From Azotobacter vinelandii CA (GTDB lineage Bacteria > Pseudomonadota > Gammaproteobacteria > Pseudomonadales > Pseudomonadaceae): DNA of 64,000 bases. The stretch covers positions 2,036,501 through 2,100,500 of the forward strand of contig NC_021149.1 in the NCBI RefSeq assembly GCF_000380335.1, given 5' to 3'. Under the pieces are notes generated by a model that saw nothing but the letters and a program-made list of their open reading frames with translations, made no database searches and was not told the DNA's origin. Within the stretch, counting starts at the first letter, position 1. Each line of letters opens with the position of its first letter. Both the position numbers and the translations under genes were made by a program. Shown piece after piece: positions 1-9,883 of this stretch.

Positions 1-257
1 AAATCAAGTTCCGTCCCGGAACTGAGGAAGGGGATTACCAGGTAAAACTACGCAACCTGGTACGTTTCCTTAACGATGGGGACAAGGCCAAGGTATCCCT
101 GCGATTCCGTGGCCGCGAGATGGCCCACCAGGAGTTGGGCATGGAGCTGTTGAAGCGGGTCGAAAACGATCTCGCCGAATTCGGCACCGTGGAACAGTAT
201 CCGAAGTTGGAAGGACGCCAGCTGATGATGGTCATCGCCCCGAAAAAACGAAAATAA
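1..257 (+). CDS. infC: Translation initiation factor IF-3, C-terminal part
   Basis: Partial gene, cut by the left window edge; the last 84 codons are read in frame from base 3 to a TAA. IF-3 binds the 30S subunit, keeps ribosomal subunits apart and checks start-codon pairing. The visible part is the C-terminal domain, with the typical [16 protein letters not shown] segment, the [13 protein letters not shown] motif and a basic tail ending APKKRK. The order infC-rpmI-rplT is the standard operon for these genes. The N-terminal half and start codon lie outside the window. Confidence 0.96.
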   Translation, partial: IKFRPGTEEGDYQVKLRNLVRFLNDGDKAKVSLRFRGREMAHQELGMELLKRVENDLAEFGTVEQYPKLEGRQLMMVIAPKKRK

Positions 258-318
258 CCTCCAGGGCACTGGCAGGCCTTGTGGTTATGTGTATTGACTG
301 AATGCGGAGTATCCGAAC

Positions 319-513
319 ATGCCAAAGATGAAAACCAAGAGTGGTGCCAAGAAGCGCTTCAAGCCGACTGCAAGTGGTTTCAAGCACAAGCACGCTTTCA
401 AGAGCCACATCCTGACCAAGATGACGACCAAGCGTAAGCGCCAACTGCGCGGCACTTCGCTGATGCACCCGTCCGACGTCGCCAAAGTCGAACGCATGCT
501 GCGCGTTCGTTAA
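319..513 (+). CDS. rpmI: 50S ribosomal protein L35
   Basis: A 64-residue, very basic protein starting [15 protein letters not shown], which is the conserved bL35 start. It binds 23S rRNA in the large subunit. It lies between infC and rplT with short spacers, as in nearly all gamma-proteobacteria. Length and sequence are typical and nothing is unusual. Confidence 0.98.
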   Translation: MPKMKTKSGAKKRFKPTASGFKHKHAFKSHILTKMTTKRKRQLRGTSLMHPSDVAKVERMLRVR

Positions 514-543
514 TCCCGGTCAAGACTGCAGAGGTAATTACTC

Positions 544-900
544 ATGGCTCGTGTCAAGCGTGGCGTCATCGCTCGTCGCCGTCACAAGAAAATCCTGAAA
601 CTCGCCAAGGGCTACTACGGTGCGCGTTCCCGCGTATTCCGCGTCGCCAAGCAGGCAGTGATCAAGGCTGGCCAGTACGCCTACCGTGACCGCCGTCAGC
701 GCAAGCGTCAGTTTCGTGCCCTGTGGATCGCCCGTATCAATGCTGGTGCCCGTCAGAACGGTCTGTCCTACAGCCGTCTGATCGCCGGCCTGAAGAAGGC
801 GACCATTGAGATCGACCGCAAGGTTCTGTCCGATCTGGCAGTGAACGAAAAAGCGGCGTTCGCCGCGATTGTCGAGAAGGCTAAAGCCGTCCTGGCTTGA
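544..900 (+). CDS. rplT: 50S ribosomal protein L20
   Basis: A 118-residue basic protein starting [16 protein letters not shown], the diagnostic bL20 N terminus. L20 is needed for early 50S assembly and in other bacteria represses its own operon by binding the rpmI leader. It follows rpmI by 30 bases, with a purine-rich site (GAGGTAAT) ahead of the ATG. A strong stem-loop follows the gene before pheS. Confidence 0.98.
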   Translation: MARVKRGVIARRRHKKILKLAKGYYGARSRVFRVAKQAVIKAGQYAYRDRRQRKRQFRALWIARINAGARQNGLSYSRLIAGLKKATIEIDRKVLSDLAVNEKAAFAAIVEKAKAVLA

Positions 901-943
901 TCCCTTGATAGTCCCGGGCGTTGCCCGGTGCCGAGCGTCACCG

Positions 944-977
944 ATAGGGGAAGAGCCTAGTGCTCTTCCCCTATTTC
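944..977 (+). terminator. Stem-loop between rplT and pheS
   Basis: A perfect 13-bp inverted repeat (944-956 and 962-974, stem beginning ATAGGGGAAGAGC) with a 5-base loop, followed by only three T residues. It may end part of the rplT transcripts or act as an attenuator ahead of pheST. I see no Phe-rich leader peptide like E. coli pheM here. Confidence 0.65.
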
Positions 978-1065
978 GTATCTGAGAAGGGGCTTTTGCA
1001 AAACCGACCCTTGCGTTTCTGGCGGGCCGCCTGCCGAAGCGGGATCGAATCGGGCGTCAAGATAG

Positions 1066-2109
<1,044 letters not shown>

Positions 2110-2145
2110 GGCCGCGACCGTAACCGAATTCTTTGGGAGAACAGG

Positions 2146-4524
2146 ATGAAATTCAGCGAACAATGGCTGCGGGACTGGGTCAATCCGCAGGTGTCCCGCG
2201 ATGAGCTGGTGGCCCGCCTGTCCATGGCCGGTCTCGAAGTGGACAGCGTCGCCCCTGTTGCGGGCGATTTCAGCGGCGTGGTGGTGGGCGAGATTCTTTC
2301 CTCCGAGCCGCATCCCGACGCCGACAAGTTGCGAGTCTGTCGGGTCGGCAATGGCAGCGAGGTTTTCCAGGTGGTCTGCGGCGCGCCCAATGCCCGGCCG
2401 GGGATCAAAATCCCCTTCGCGATGCTCGGTGCGGTACTGGGCGAGGACTTCAAGATCAAGAAGGCCAAGCTGCGCGGTGTCGAATCCTTCGGCATGCTCT
2501 GTTCGGCGGCCGAACTCAAGATCAGCGAGGAGAACGATGGATTGCTGGAGCTGCCGGCCGATGCGCCGTTGGGGCTGGACATCCGCACCTACCTCAATCT
2601 GGACGATGCCAGCATCGAGGTGGACCTGACCCCCAACCGTGGAGACTGCTTGTCCCTGGCCGGATTGGCTCGCGAGGTAGGGGCTCTCTACTCTGTCCCG
2701 CTCAGGCGTCCGTCGATCGCCGCGGTGTCGCCAGTACATGACGAGGTCCCTCCTGTCGAAGTGCTGGCTCCCCGGGCATGTCCACGCTATCTCGGGCGGG
2801 TGGTGCGCAACGTCGAGCTGTCGTGGCCGACTCCGCCGTGGATGGTCGAGCGTTTGCGCCGTTCCGGTGTCCGCACCATCGACCCTGCGGTCGATGTGAC
2901 CAATTATGTGATGCTCGAACTGGGACAACCGATGCACGCCTTCGATCTCGCCGAGATTCAGGGCGGCATCCGTGTGCGCATGGCCGAGGAGGGGGAGAAA
3001 CTGATCCTGCTCGATGGTCAGGAGGTCAGCCTGCGTGCCGACACCCTGGTGATCGCGGACCACCGGCGTGCCCTGGCGATCGCCGGAGTGATGGGTGGCG
3101 AGCACAGTGGTGTTTCCTGCACTACCCGCGACCTGTTCCTGGAAAGCGCCTTCTTCGACACCATTGCCATTGCTGGCAAGGCGCGATCCTATGGTCTGCA
3201 TACCGATGCCTCGCATCGCTTCGAACGTGGTGTCGACTGGCAACTGGCCCGCGAAGCGATGGAGCGTGCCACCGCGCTGTTGCTGGAGATCGTCGGTGGT
3301 GAACCTGGGCCCATCGTCGAGGTGGTCGATTCGCCGAGCCTTCCGAAAGTGGCGCCGATCACTCTGCGTGCCGAGCGCATCGAGCAGATGCTTGGCATGC
3401 CTGTGGAGCCGGGCGAAGTGGAGCGCCCGCTCGTCGCCCTGGGGCTGAAGGTCAGTGGCGGGGCTTCCGGCGAGTGGCGGATCGAAGTACCCAGTCATCG
3501 TTTCGATATCGCCCTTGAAGTGGACCTGATCGAAGAGCTGGGCCGCCTGCATGGTTACGACAACCTGCCGGTCCGCTATCCGCAGGCACGTCTGGCCCCG
3601 CAGGCTCGTGCCGAGGCCCGCAGCGAGCTGCCGGTGTTGCGCCGTCTGCTGGTTGCTCGCGGCTATCAGGAGGCGATCACTTACAGCTTCATCGACCCCA
3701 AACTGTTCGAGCTCTTCACTCCGGGCGTCAAGCCGCTGACCCTGGCCAATCCTATCTCTGCGGACATGGCGGCCATGCGGGCCTCGCTCTGGCCGGGGTT
3801 GGTCAAGGCGCTACAGCACAACCTGAACCGGCAGCAGTCCAGAGTGCGTCTGTTCGAGAGTGGGTTGCGCTTCGTCGGCCAATTGGACAACCTCATGCAG
3901 GAGGCCGTGCTGGCCGGTGTGGTCGCTGGCAGCCGCCTGCCGGAAAGTTGGAGTCATGACCGGGAGGCGGTGGATTTCTATGATGTCAAGGCGGATGTGG
4001 AAGCCTTGATCGCTGCTGCCGGCGCCGGCGATGAATACCGCTTCGTCAGTGGCGAGCATCCAGCCCTGCATCCAGGGCAGACCGCGCGGATTGAGCGTGC
4101 GGGGCGCTTGGTCGGCTTCCTGGGTGCCCTGCATCCCGAGCTGGGCAAAGTACTGGGGCTGGACCAGCCGCTCTTCTTGTTCGAGCTGGTCCTGGCGGAA
4201 ATCGCAGCCGGCCGCCTGCCGGCTTTCCATGAGCTTTCGCGTTTCCCCGAGGTACGCCGTGACCTCGCTCTGATCGTCGACCGCGATACTCCGGCAGAGG
4301 CGGTGCTGCAAACCATTCGCGAAGCAGCGGGGGAATACCTGACCGATCTTCGGCTGTTCGATGTCTATCAGGGTAAAGGTATTGATCCGCAACGAAAAAG
4401 CCTGGCCGTCGGCTTGACCTGGCAACATCCATCGCGCACTCTTAACGATGATGAGGTGAATAGTACAACCCAGAACATCCTCGCCTCTCTGGGAGAAAGG
4501 TTCAATGCGACGTTAAGGAAGTAG
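2146..4524 (+). CDS. pheT: Phenylalanine-tRNA ligase beta subunit
   Basis: 792 residues, a normal length for a gamma-proteobacterial PheT. The N-terminal tRNA-binding OB domain (EMAP type) lies around residues 40-150 (VVGEILSSEPHPDADKLRV). The B3/B4 editing region, B5 and catalytic-like domains follow. A ferredoxin-fold anticodon-binding domain ends the protein (FPEVRRDLALIVD near residue 700). The subunit is structural, edits mischarged Tyr and binds tRNA. The stop codon is 3 bases before the ihfA start, so the genes are cotranscribed and probably translationally coupled. Confidence 0.97.
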   Translation: MKFSEQWLRDWVNPQVSRDELVARLSMAGLEVDSVAPVAGDFSGVVVGEILSSEPHPDADKLRVCRVGNGSEVFQVVCGAPNARPGIKIPFAMLGAVLGEDFKIKKAKLRGVESFGMLCSAAELKISEENDGLLELPADAPLGLDIRTYLNLDDASIEVDLTPNRGDCLSLAGLAREVGALYSVPLRRPSIAAVSPVHDEVPPVEVLAPRACPRYLGRVVRNVELSWPTPPWMVERLRRSGVRTIDPAVDVTNYVMLELGQPMHAFDLAEIQGGIRVRMAEEGEKLILLDGQEVSLRADTLVIADHRRALAIAGVMGGEHSGVSCTTRDLFLESAFFDTIAIAGKARSYGLHTDASHRFERGVDWQLAREAMERATALLLEIVGGEPGPIVEVVDSPSLPKVAPITLRAERIEQMLGMPVEPGEVERPLVALGLKVSGGASGEWRIEVPSHRFDIALEVDLIEELGRLHGYDNLPVRYPQARLAPQARAEARSELPVLRRLLVARGYQEAITYSFIDPKLFELFTPGVKPLTLANPISADMAAMRASLWPGLVKALQHNLNRQQSRVRLFESGLRFVGQLDNLMQEAVLAGVVAGSRLPESWSHDREAVDFYDVKADVEALIAAAGAGDEYRFVSGEHPALHPGQTARIERAGRLVGFLGALHPELGKVLGLDQPLFLFELVLAEIAAGRLPAFHELSRFPEVRRDLALIVDRDTPAEAVLQTIREAAGEYLTDLRLFDVYQGKGIDPQRKSLAVGLTWQHPSRTLNDDEVNSTTQNILASLGERFNATLRK

Positions 4525-4527
4525 TGT

Positions 4528-4830
4528 ATGGGGGCTCTGACGAAAGCTGAGATGGCAGAACGTCTCTACGAGGAGCTTGGCCTGAACAAGCGGGAAGCCA
4601 AGGAATTGGTGGAGCTGTTCTTCGAGGAAATCCGCCAGGCACTGGAGCACAACGAACAGGTCAAATTGTCCGGCTTTGGCAATTTCGACTTGCGCGACAA
4701 GCGCCAGCGGCCCGGTCGCAACCCCAAAACGGGGGAGGAAATCCCGATTACGGCACGGCGTGTCGTCACCTTTCGTCCAGGGCAGAAGCTGAAAGCCAGG
4801 GTTGAAGCCTATGCTGGAACCAAGCCATAA
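4528..4830 (+). CDS. ihfA: Integration host factor alpha subunit
   Basis: 100-residue HU/IHF-family DNA-bending protein. Together with IhfB it makes sharp bends used in replication, site-specific recombination and sigma-54 promoter activation. The conserved arm motif [11 protein letters not shown] and [10 protein letters not shown] are present. It follows pheT by 3 bases and overlaps the next gene by 20 bases, the classic pheST-himA-merR arrangement of pseudomonads. IHF may help the sigma-54 acx promoter and tRNA-targeted integration in this window, which is inference only. Confidence 0.97.
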   Translation: MGALTKAEMAERLYEELGLNKREAKELVELFFEEIRQALEHNEQVKLSGFGNFDLRDKRQRPGRNPKTGEEIPITARRVVTFRPGQKLKARVEAYAGTKP

Positions 4831-5167
4831 CGACGAGTTACCTCCCATCCCAGGGAAGCGTTACTTCACCATTGGCGAGGTTAGCGAGCTTTGCGCGGTC
4901 AAGCCGCATGTATTGCGGTACTGGGAACAGGAATTCCCTCAGATCAATCCGGTCAAGCGCCGAGGCAATCGTCGCTATTATCAACGCCAGGATGTCTTGA
5001 TGATCCGGCATATCCGAGCCCTGCTGTACGAGCAGGGCTTCACCATCGGTGGGGCGCGCCTGCGTCTTTCCGGCGACGAGGCCAGGGAAGAGACGACTCA
5101 ATACCGGCAATTGATCCGTCAGACGATTGCCGAGTTGGAGGATGTCCTTCAGGTCTTGCGCAAGTAG
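4811..5167 (+). CDS. MerR-family transcriptional regulator
   Basis: 118 residues starting at the ATG at 4811 ([10 protein letters not shown]); the longer TTG start at 4802 lies deeper in ihfA and is less likely. The winged-helix MerR DNA-binding domain covers residues 17-85 ([21 protein letters not shown]). A short C-terminal helix ([12 protein letters not shown]) can form the dimer coiled coil. No Cys metal-binding pattern is visible, so the ligand is unknown. This gene sits after ihfA across Pseudomonas and its target is not known to me. Confidence 0.93.
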   Translation: MLEPSHNDELPPIPGKRYFTIGEVSELCAVKPHVLRYWEQEFPQINPVKRRGNRRYYQRQDVLMIRHIRALLYEQGFTIGGARLRLSGDEAREETTQYRQLIRQTIAELEDVLQVLRK

Positions 5168-5222
5168 TCGTAGTCGCAAAAAAAACTTCCACTTTTCAGA
5201 AGCTTAATATATAGTTCGACCC

Positions 5223-5240
5223 GCTCCAGCGAGCTGGAGC
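5223..5240 (+). other. Short perfect hairpin before tRNA-Pro
   Basis: GCTCCAGC-GA-GCTGGAGC forms an 8-bp stem with a 2-base loop just after the merR-type gene and 8 bases before the tRNA. There is no T-run after it, so it may be a weak or processing-type terminator. Confidence 0.4.
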
Positions 5241-5247
5241 AGAAGAG

Positions 5248-5325
<78 letters not shown>

Positions 5326-5341
5326 TATACCTCAACGACTT

Positions 5342-5370
5342 AGGCCAGTTCGGTAACGACTGGCCTTTTT
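5342..5370 (+). terminator. Rho-independent terminator after tRNA-Pro
   Basis: AGGCCAGT (5342-5349) pairs with ACTGGCCT (5359-5366), loop of 9, followed by a T-run. It ends the tRNA transcript and is probably part of what the integrating element preserved or brought in. Confidence 0.85.
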
Positions 5371-5396
5371 CGTTTCAGGGACTTTTGCGGGACTTT

Positions 5397-6596
5397 TCAT
5401 CCTGCCTTTCTCCTCAGTATCGTCAGCGCCGGCCCTCGTGAGTCCGTCGCCGATATCTTGTTGGCCTCATCGATCAGTTTTCCCAGCTCCGCCGCTGAGT
5501 AGTGACTGGTGATGCTGCCGTTCTTGTGGCCTAGCAGGGCCCGCCTGTCTTCCTCGGTTACACCGGCTGCCCGGAGCCTTCTTCCGAAGGTGTGCTTCAG
5601 GTCGTGCACGCGGATCGAGGCGAATCCCTTCGGCGCCGGTCTCAGGAAGCGTTCCTGGTACTTCTTCGCCGCCCTGACCCGCGCCTTCTTCCAGGCGGAA
5701 TCGTTCATCCGATGAACCGGTGTCGCCTTGCCGTTCCTGTCGGGCATCCCGTACGGGAATACCCAGGTCGGATCCAGGCCACGCTGCCCCTCGATGACCG
5801 ACTTGGCCACAGTGTTCAGCACGACCAGCCGTTCCTCTCCGTTCTTCACGCCCGATCCCTTGTCCCTGCCTCCAAAATCCGAAGGAATCAGGAACACGCT
5901 GGTGTCGAGTTCCGGTACCGGTATCTCCCAGTCCCACCTCAGCTTGACCACTTCCTGCTCCCGAGAACCGCAGTTGACCTTGTAGAGCGCCATGCGGCGC
6001 AGGTGGTCCGGCAGTTCCGAGAACAGCAGCGACTGTTCTTCCCACGAAAGCGGGTAGGGCGTCCGCCTCGATCGCTTCTCGTCCAGCTTGCTGATCATCG
6101 GCACCGTGTCCAGCCAGGGCCGTTTCTCTTCATCGCGCCATTTCCGGGCGCACAGGTTGAGAACGCGGATGACCTTCTCCAGGGCGATGTTCACCGTCCT
6201 TGGGGTTACACCAGGCTTCACCTTGCCGGTCGATGTCCTGCCCGGCTTCAGCTTGTCCCTGATGTATGGAGCAAGCGACTCGTCATCGACGTGTGTGATC
6301 GGAAGGTCGCCGATGTAGGGATCCAGCTGCTCCAGGTAGGTGGCGGCCAAGCCGATCGACGGCATGTCCTTGTACTCCACCAGGTAGCGGGTAGCGGCTT
6401 CCCGCCAGCTCCTGATCCGGCGGATACCGTAGACCTTCTCCTCTCGCAGCTTCTCGAGCCGGTGTATCAGGTACTGTTCTGCTTCCTCCCGGTTGCCTGT
6501 TCCAGTGCTTTCTTGAAGTCGCTGACCTCTGACGACCTTGTCGACATGCCAGATTCCATTTCTCTCGTAGAGGCCAGTGATGGTTTTTCGCGCCAT
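5397..6596 (-). CDS. int: Tyrosine-type integrase
   Basis: 399-residue site-specific recombinase of the phage/island type, expected to integrate and excise the element at tRNA-Pro. The N-terminal arm- and core-binding regions cover about residues 1-170. The catalytic domain shows R212 (GSREQE), H331 (HDLKHT), H357 (LLGHK) and the nucleophile Y366 (SITSHYS). The second catalytic Arg position is Lys334 (HxxK instead of HxxR), which occurs in some integrases. AAGGAG precedes the ATG. It reads toward the tRNA, and the excisionase-like gene overlaps its 5' end. Confidence 0.93.
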   Translation of the reverse strand: MARKTITGLYERNGIWHVDKVVRGQRLQESTGTGNREEAEQYLIHRLEKLREEKVYGIRRIRSWREAATRYLVEYKDMPSIGLAATYLEQLDPYIGDLPITHVDDESLAPYIRDKLKPGRTSTGKVKPGVTPRTVNIALEKVIRVLNLCARKWRDEEKRPWLDTVPMISKLDEKRSRRTPYPLSWEEQSLLFSELPDHLRRMALYKVNCGSREQEVVKLRWDWEIPVPELDTSVFLIPSDFGGRDKGSGVKNGEERLVVLNTVAKSVIEGQRGLDPTWVFPYGMPDRNGKATPVHRMNDSAWKKARVRAAKKYQERFLRPAPKGFASIRVHDLKHTFGRRLRAAGVTEEDRRALLGHKNGSITSHYSAAELGKLIDEANKISATDSRGPALTILRRKAG

Positions 6597-6877
6597 GGTT
6601 TTTCTCCTTGGCGCTCGCTGCAGGATCGATCTTGTCCCCGGGCACCGCTCTTTTCAATAACCGCTCGTTCGATGTAGTCGTCTACCCAGGCATCCAGCTC
6701 CTCGCGGTCAAAGCCGATGCCTTGCCGGCCTATGTGGAATTCGCGGACATGCGGGCGCACGATCCTGGTGAATTCCTCCCTGCACATCCCGAGGTAGGCG
6801 GGCGCCGCCCCGGCACGGATAACGCGCGGTGGATAGGTGAACCGGTTGGGAAGGGGTTGCTTGCTGGCGTCTGACAT
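6467..6877 (-). CDS. AlpA/excisionase-like DNA-binding protein
   Basis: 136 residues. The start is the ATG at 6877, which has GGAGG ahead of it, not the longer in-frame start further upstream. Residues about 15-75 resemble a winged-helix excisionase (VIRAGAAPAYLGMCREEF, then GFDREELDAWVDDYIERA). Such proteins direct integrase toward excision or activate int. The reading frame overlaps the first 130 bases of int, which is long, so the true C terminus could be shorter in function. The call rests on fold-like sequence and position next to int. Confidence 0.6.
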   Translation of the reverse strand: MSDASKQPLPNRFTYPPRVIRAGAAPAYLGMCREEFTRIVRPHVREFHIGRQGIGFDREELDAWVDDYIERAVIEKSGARGQDRSCSERQGEKPWREKPSLASTREMESGMSTRSSEVSDFKKALEQATGRKQNST

Positions 6878-7039
6878 GGCATCTGCCTCCTGGCATGACG
6901 GTGTCATGCTCGGCGGAGGCCTGAGGAGGGGCAACCCGCCATGGCGGGTTGCTGCGTGCTCAGGCAAAGCAGCAGCCCTGAGTGACCAGGCGACGCGGGC
7001 GTTGACGGCACTGGGGCTTGGGCGACAGGAGGATGGTGG

Positions 7040-8335
7040 GTGAATTCAGTTTCGTCGGATGCTGCGGATCGCGGTGATCCGCCTGGGCAGGTGTCCCGGG
7101 AGGCGCTCTACGATGAGGTGTGGCGTCACCCGATGCTCAGGGTGGCCGAGCGCTATGGGGTGTCGTCGAGCTTCATGGCGAGGGTTTGCACCTCCATGAA
7201 CGTCCCGCGTCCGCCGCGCGGTCATTGGACCAAGCTCGAGCATGGCAAGCCAAGCCCCCAGATACCGCTGCCCGCCGCACGTCCGGGAGACCATTTGATA
7301 TGGCGGAGGGGCGATGCTCCCGGGCCTGCGAGATATCCGCTTCCCAAGCCGCCCGAGCGCCAGGTTGGCCGTCCGCGGCCTCGTATTTCGCGCTCGGCAC
7401 GCCATCCCCTGGTCAGGGGGGTACGTGATCTCTTTACCAAGGGAAAGGTGATCGAGAGTGGCTACCTGAAGCCCTCCCAGCGACGCCTGGTGGACGTGGT
7501 GGTATCGGAGCCAATGCTCGACGATGCGCTGGATGCGGCCAATGCCCTTTTCCTCAGGTTGGAAGCTGCTGGTTACCGGGTCATGCTGGCGCCGAGCGAT
7601 CGTACCTATTCGCGTACCTCTGTTGAGGAAAGGGAGAGACCCGGGAAGACGGCCAACCATCGTTATCCGAGCCTGTGGCATCCCTCCAAGGCGACTGTCG
7701 TCTTCGTGGGCTCCGTCGCCATCGGCCTGACGCTTTTCGAGATGACCGAGGAGCTGGAAGCGCGGTACGTCGACGGGGAATACATCCCTCTTGGCAAGCT
7801 GCCAGCTGCCGAGCGACGCCGCCCGATTCCCAGTTGGAGTTGGACCTCGCACAAGCATTTCGCCACCGGGCGGCTGTGCCTCCAGGCATTCAGTCCCTAT
7901 CCGGTAGCTGATTGGGTGCACCGCTGGCCAGAGGCCAAGGCGCGAGACCTTCGTGGGCAATTGGACGAAATAGTCGACTACCTGACGAAGGCGGCTACCA
8001 CCATTGCCGGTTTGGTCGAGGAGGGCGAGCGCCAGGCTGAGATCCGAAGGCAGGAATGGGAGGAAGAGCGGCGCCGACTGGAGGAGCGCTGGGAGCGTGA
8101 GCGACAGGAAAAGGCCAGGGCCGAAGCCCGGCAAGAGTTGCTTGAGGCTATCCGTGCCTGGGATGACGTCCGGCGGATACAGGCGTTTTTCCGTGAGGCC
8201 GAGGACGAAGCCTTGTCGCGAACGAGCGAGGAGAGGGAGGTGTTGCTGGGGCGCTTGGCCATTGCCAGGGAGCTTGTTGGGGAGATGGATACGCTTGGCA
8301 TGTTGATGAAATGGCGAGGGCCAGAAGAGCGGTGA
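7040..8335 (+). CDS. Uncharacterised 431-residue island protein
   Basis: I do not recognise a named family. The start is GTG at 7040 with AGGAGG 7 bases ahead. Residues 20-70 form a helix-turn-helix-like module (SREALYDEVWRHPMLRVAER, ending in VPRPPRGHWTKLEHGK), a pattern I associate with hypothetical proteins in mobile elements. The middle is a mixed globular region. Residues about 325-430 are strongly charged and helical (repeated EEERRRLEERWERERQ type), probably coiled coil. It has its own upstream region, is divergent from the excisionase gene, and is the main cargo of the element. A defence or regulatory role is possible but not shown. Confidence 0.7.
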   Translation: MNSVSSDAADRGDPPGQVSREALYDEVWRHPMLRVAERYGVSSSFMARVCTSMNVPRPPRGHWTKLEHGKPSPQIPLPAARPGDHLIWRRGDAPGPARYPLPKPPERQVGRPRPRISRSARHPLVRGVRDLFTKGKVIESGYLKPSQRRLVDVVVSEPMLDDALDAANALFLRLEAAGYRVMLAPSDRTYSRTSVEERERPGKTANHRYPSLWHPSKATVVFVGSVAIGLTLFEMTEELEARYVDGEYIPLGKLPAAERRRPIPSWSWTSHKHFATGRLCLQAFSPYPVADWVHRWPEAKARDLRGQLDEIVDYLTKAATTIAGLVEEGERQAEIRRQEWEEERRRLEERWERERQEKARAEARQELLEAIRAWDDVRRIQAFFREAEDEALSRTSEEREVLLGRLAIARELVGEMDTLGMLMKWRGPEER

Positions 8336-8407
8336 GGCAGAAGTGCAACCCGGCTATGGCTCTCGAGCGTGAGTGGCCTAATCCGCTTTGATTTTTCCAA
8401 GGGTTAG

Positions 8408-8443
8408 GTATACGTTACATTAAATATGACTTGTAACGTATAC
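8408..8443 (+). promoter_or_regulatory. Operator palindrome of the hipB-like gene
   Basis: GTATACGTTAC (8408-8418) and GTAACGTATAC (8433-8443) form a perfect 11-bp inverted repeat with a 14-base AT-rich spacer, ending 5 bases before the ATG. Each arm holds the smaller palindrome GTATAC. This is the expected layout for autorepression by an Xre-type antitoxin dimer. Confidence 0.7.
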
Positions 8444-8448
8444 GGAAC

Positions 8449-8700
8449 ATGGACTATTCCCTTATCACGATGCGTCTTGGCGAGCAGGTCCGGCAGCGCC
8501 GCCTGAATCGCGGGCTGACCCAGGCCAAGCTGGCTGCCTTGGCAGGCATCACCCGGCAAAAGGTCATCGCTATCGAGAGAGGCGACTTGTCCGTGGGCAT
8601 GACGGCCTATGCGCGAGTGCTGGGAGCCCTGGACTGTGAGTTCGCGCTGGTGCCTGCGGCCATGCCCACGTTGGACGAGATCCAGGGAGTGTTCGACTGA
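8449..8700 (+). CDS. hipB: HipB-like Xre-family antitoxin
   Basis: 83 residues with a helix-turn-helix at about residues 10-65 (LGEQVRQRRLNRGLTQAKLA, ITRQKVIAIERG). It overlaps the next gene in the usual hipBA manner (GACTGATGAC). HipB proteins bind and repress their own promoter and neutralise the HipA kinase toxin. The perfect palindrome just upstream fits that role. Its partner hipA is truncated and interrupted here, so this is now a solo regulator or an inert relic. Confidence 0.85.
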   Translation: MDYSLITMRLGEQVRQRRLNRGLTQAKLAALAGITRQKVIAIERGDLSVGMTAYARVLGALDCEFALVPAAMPTLDEIQGVFD

Positions 8701-8992
8701 TGACGGCCGTACTGCAGGTGGCAACGCCAGAGGGCGAGAGCGGGAGGATCCTCAGCTCCGCCGGGGACTACTTGTTCCGCTACCACGAAGAGGCCAAGGC
8801 GCAGGCGGCGATCAGTTTGCTGATGCCCGTGCGCCTGGATGAATACCGCCACCGGGAGCTGCACCCGATCTTCCAGATGAACCTGCCGGAAGGCTATGTC
8901 CTGGAACAGTTGCGCAACCGCCTGGCCAAGGTGGTGAATGTCGATCCCATGCTGCTGCTGGCCCTGTCCGGCAGCAGTTCCCCTATCGGGCG
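8700..8992 (+). pseudogene. hipA: hipA toxin, N-terminal fragment
   Basis: About 98 codons of a HipA-type Ser/Thr kinase: the N-terminal subdomain with YLFRYHEEAKAQAAISLLMP and FQMNLPEGYVLEQLRNRL. The reading frame runs into the IS3-family element at 8993. After the element, only about 55 bases remain before the decayed attachment site at 10294, so the kinase core (normally up to about 430 residues in total) is missing. Both the IS insertion and a deletion or recombination at the element's right end probably contributed. No kinase activity is expected. Confidence 0.85.
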
Positions 8993-9022
8993 TGATCTTG
9001 CCCAGCCCTCGTGGACACAGGT

Positions 9023-9883
9023 TTAAGCACGCATCCGGGCCTCGAAGGCTTCCGGACTGATGTATCCCAGTGTGCTGTGACGACGCTGGCGGTTGTAGTC
9101 GGTTTCGATGTATTCGAACACGGTTTGACGCATCTGGGCATGCGTACCGAAGCGTTCCCCATGGATGCACTCGACCTTCAGACTGTGAAAGAAGCTTTCG
9201 GCACAGGCGTTGTCGTAGCAATTGCCCTTCGCGCTCATGCTGCCGCGCAGCCGATGGGCACGAAGCAGTTCCCGATAGGCCGCCGAACAGTACTGGCTGC
9301 CTCGATCCGTATGCACGATCACGCCTTGAGGCTGCTTGCGCCGCCACAGGGCCATGCGCAGGGCATCGCAGGCCAGCTCGGCCGTCATGCGCTCGTTCAT
9401 GGCCCAGCCGATCACCCTGCGCGAGTACAGGTCGATGATCACGGCCAGATACAACCAGCCTTCTTCCGTACGCAGGTAAGTCATGTCGCCCACCCACTTC
9501 CGGTTGGGCGCCGCTGCCGTGAAGTCCTGCCGGAGCAGGTTGTCCGCCACCGGTAGTGAGTGCCTGGAATTCGTGGTGGCCTTGAACTTCCTGGCAGCCC
9601 TGGCCCGCAGTCCCTGGCGTCGCATCGAAGCAGCCACGGTCTTGCGATTGCAGGGCAGGCCCGACGCCTTCAGGTCGAGGCATAACCGCGGAGCCCCGCT
9701 GCGCCCCTTCCGCTCGTGGTAGGCCTGAGCTACCAGGCGGTCCAGTTGGGTCTGTTGCTGGCGGCGCTTCGAGAGCGTGCGCGAACACCAGGCGTAGTAG
9801 CCGCTGCGGGCAATGCCCAGCACACGGCACATGACCTTCAGTGGAAACTGCCGAGTATGGGCTTGCATGAAGGCGTACTTCAC
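9023..9883 (-). CDS. IS3-family transposase OrfB (DDE integrase)
   Basis: 286 residues from a GTG at 9883 that overlaps the orfA stop (AAGTGA). It holds the rve-type catalytic core with the DDE triad: D in [11 protein letters not shown] in [11 protein letters not shown] and E in [16 protein letters not shown]. The HTH-like N terminus reads [18 protein letters not shown]. The same frame is open back through the orfA region, so a -1 shift yields the OrfAB fusion transposase. The stop lies inside the terminal repeat, as is common. Confidence 0.92.
   Translation of the reverse strand: MKYAFMQAHTRQFPLKVMCRVLGIARSGYYAWCSRTLSKRRQQQTQLDRLVAQAYHERKGRSGAPRLCLDLKASGLPCNRKTVAASMRRQGLRARAARKFKATTNSRHSLPVADNLLRQDFTAAAPNRKWVGDMTYLRTEEGWLYLAVIIDLYSRRVIGWAMNERMTAELACDALRMALWRRKQPQGVIVHTDRGSQYCSAAYRELLRAHRLRGSMSAKGNCYDNACAESFFHSLKVECIHGERFGTHAQMRQTVFEYIETDYNRQRRHSTLGYISPEAFEARMRA

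Noticed and set aside
4811-5167. MerR-type gene as the copper regulator CueR
   Set aside because: It lacks the C-terminal Cys metal site and is the conserved ihfA-linked gene of pseudomonads.
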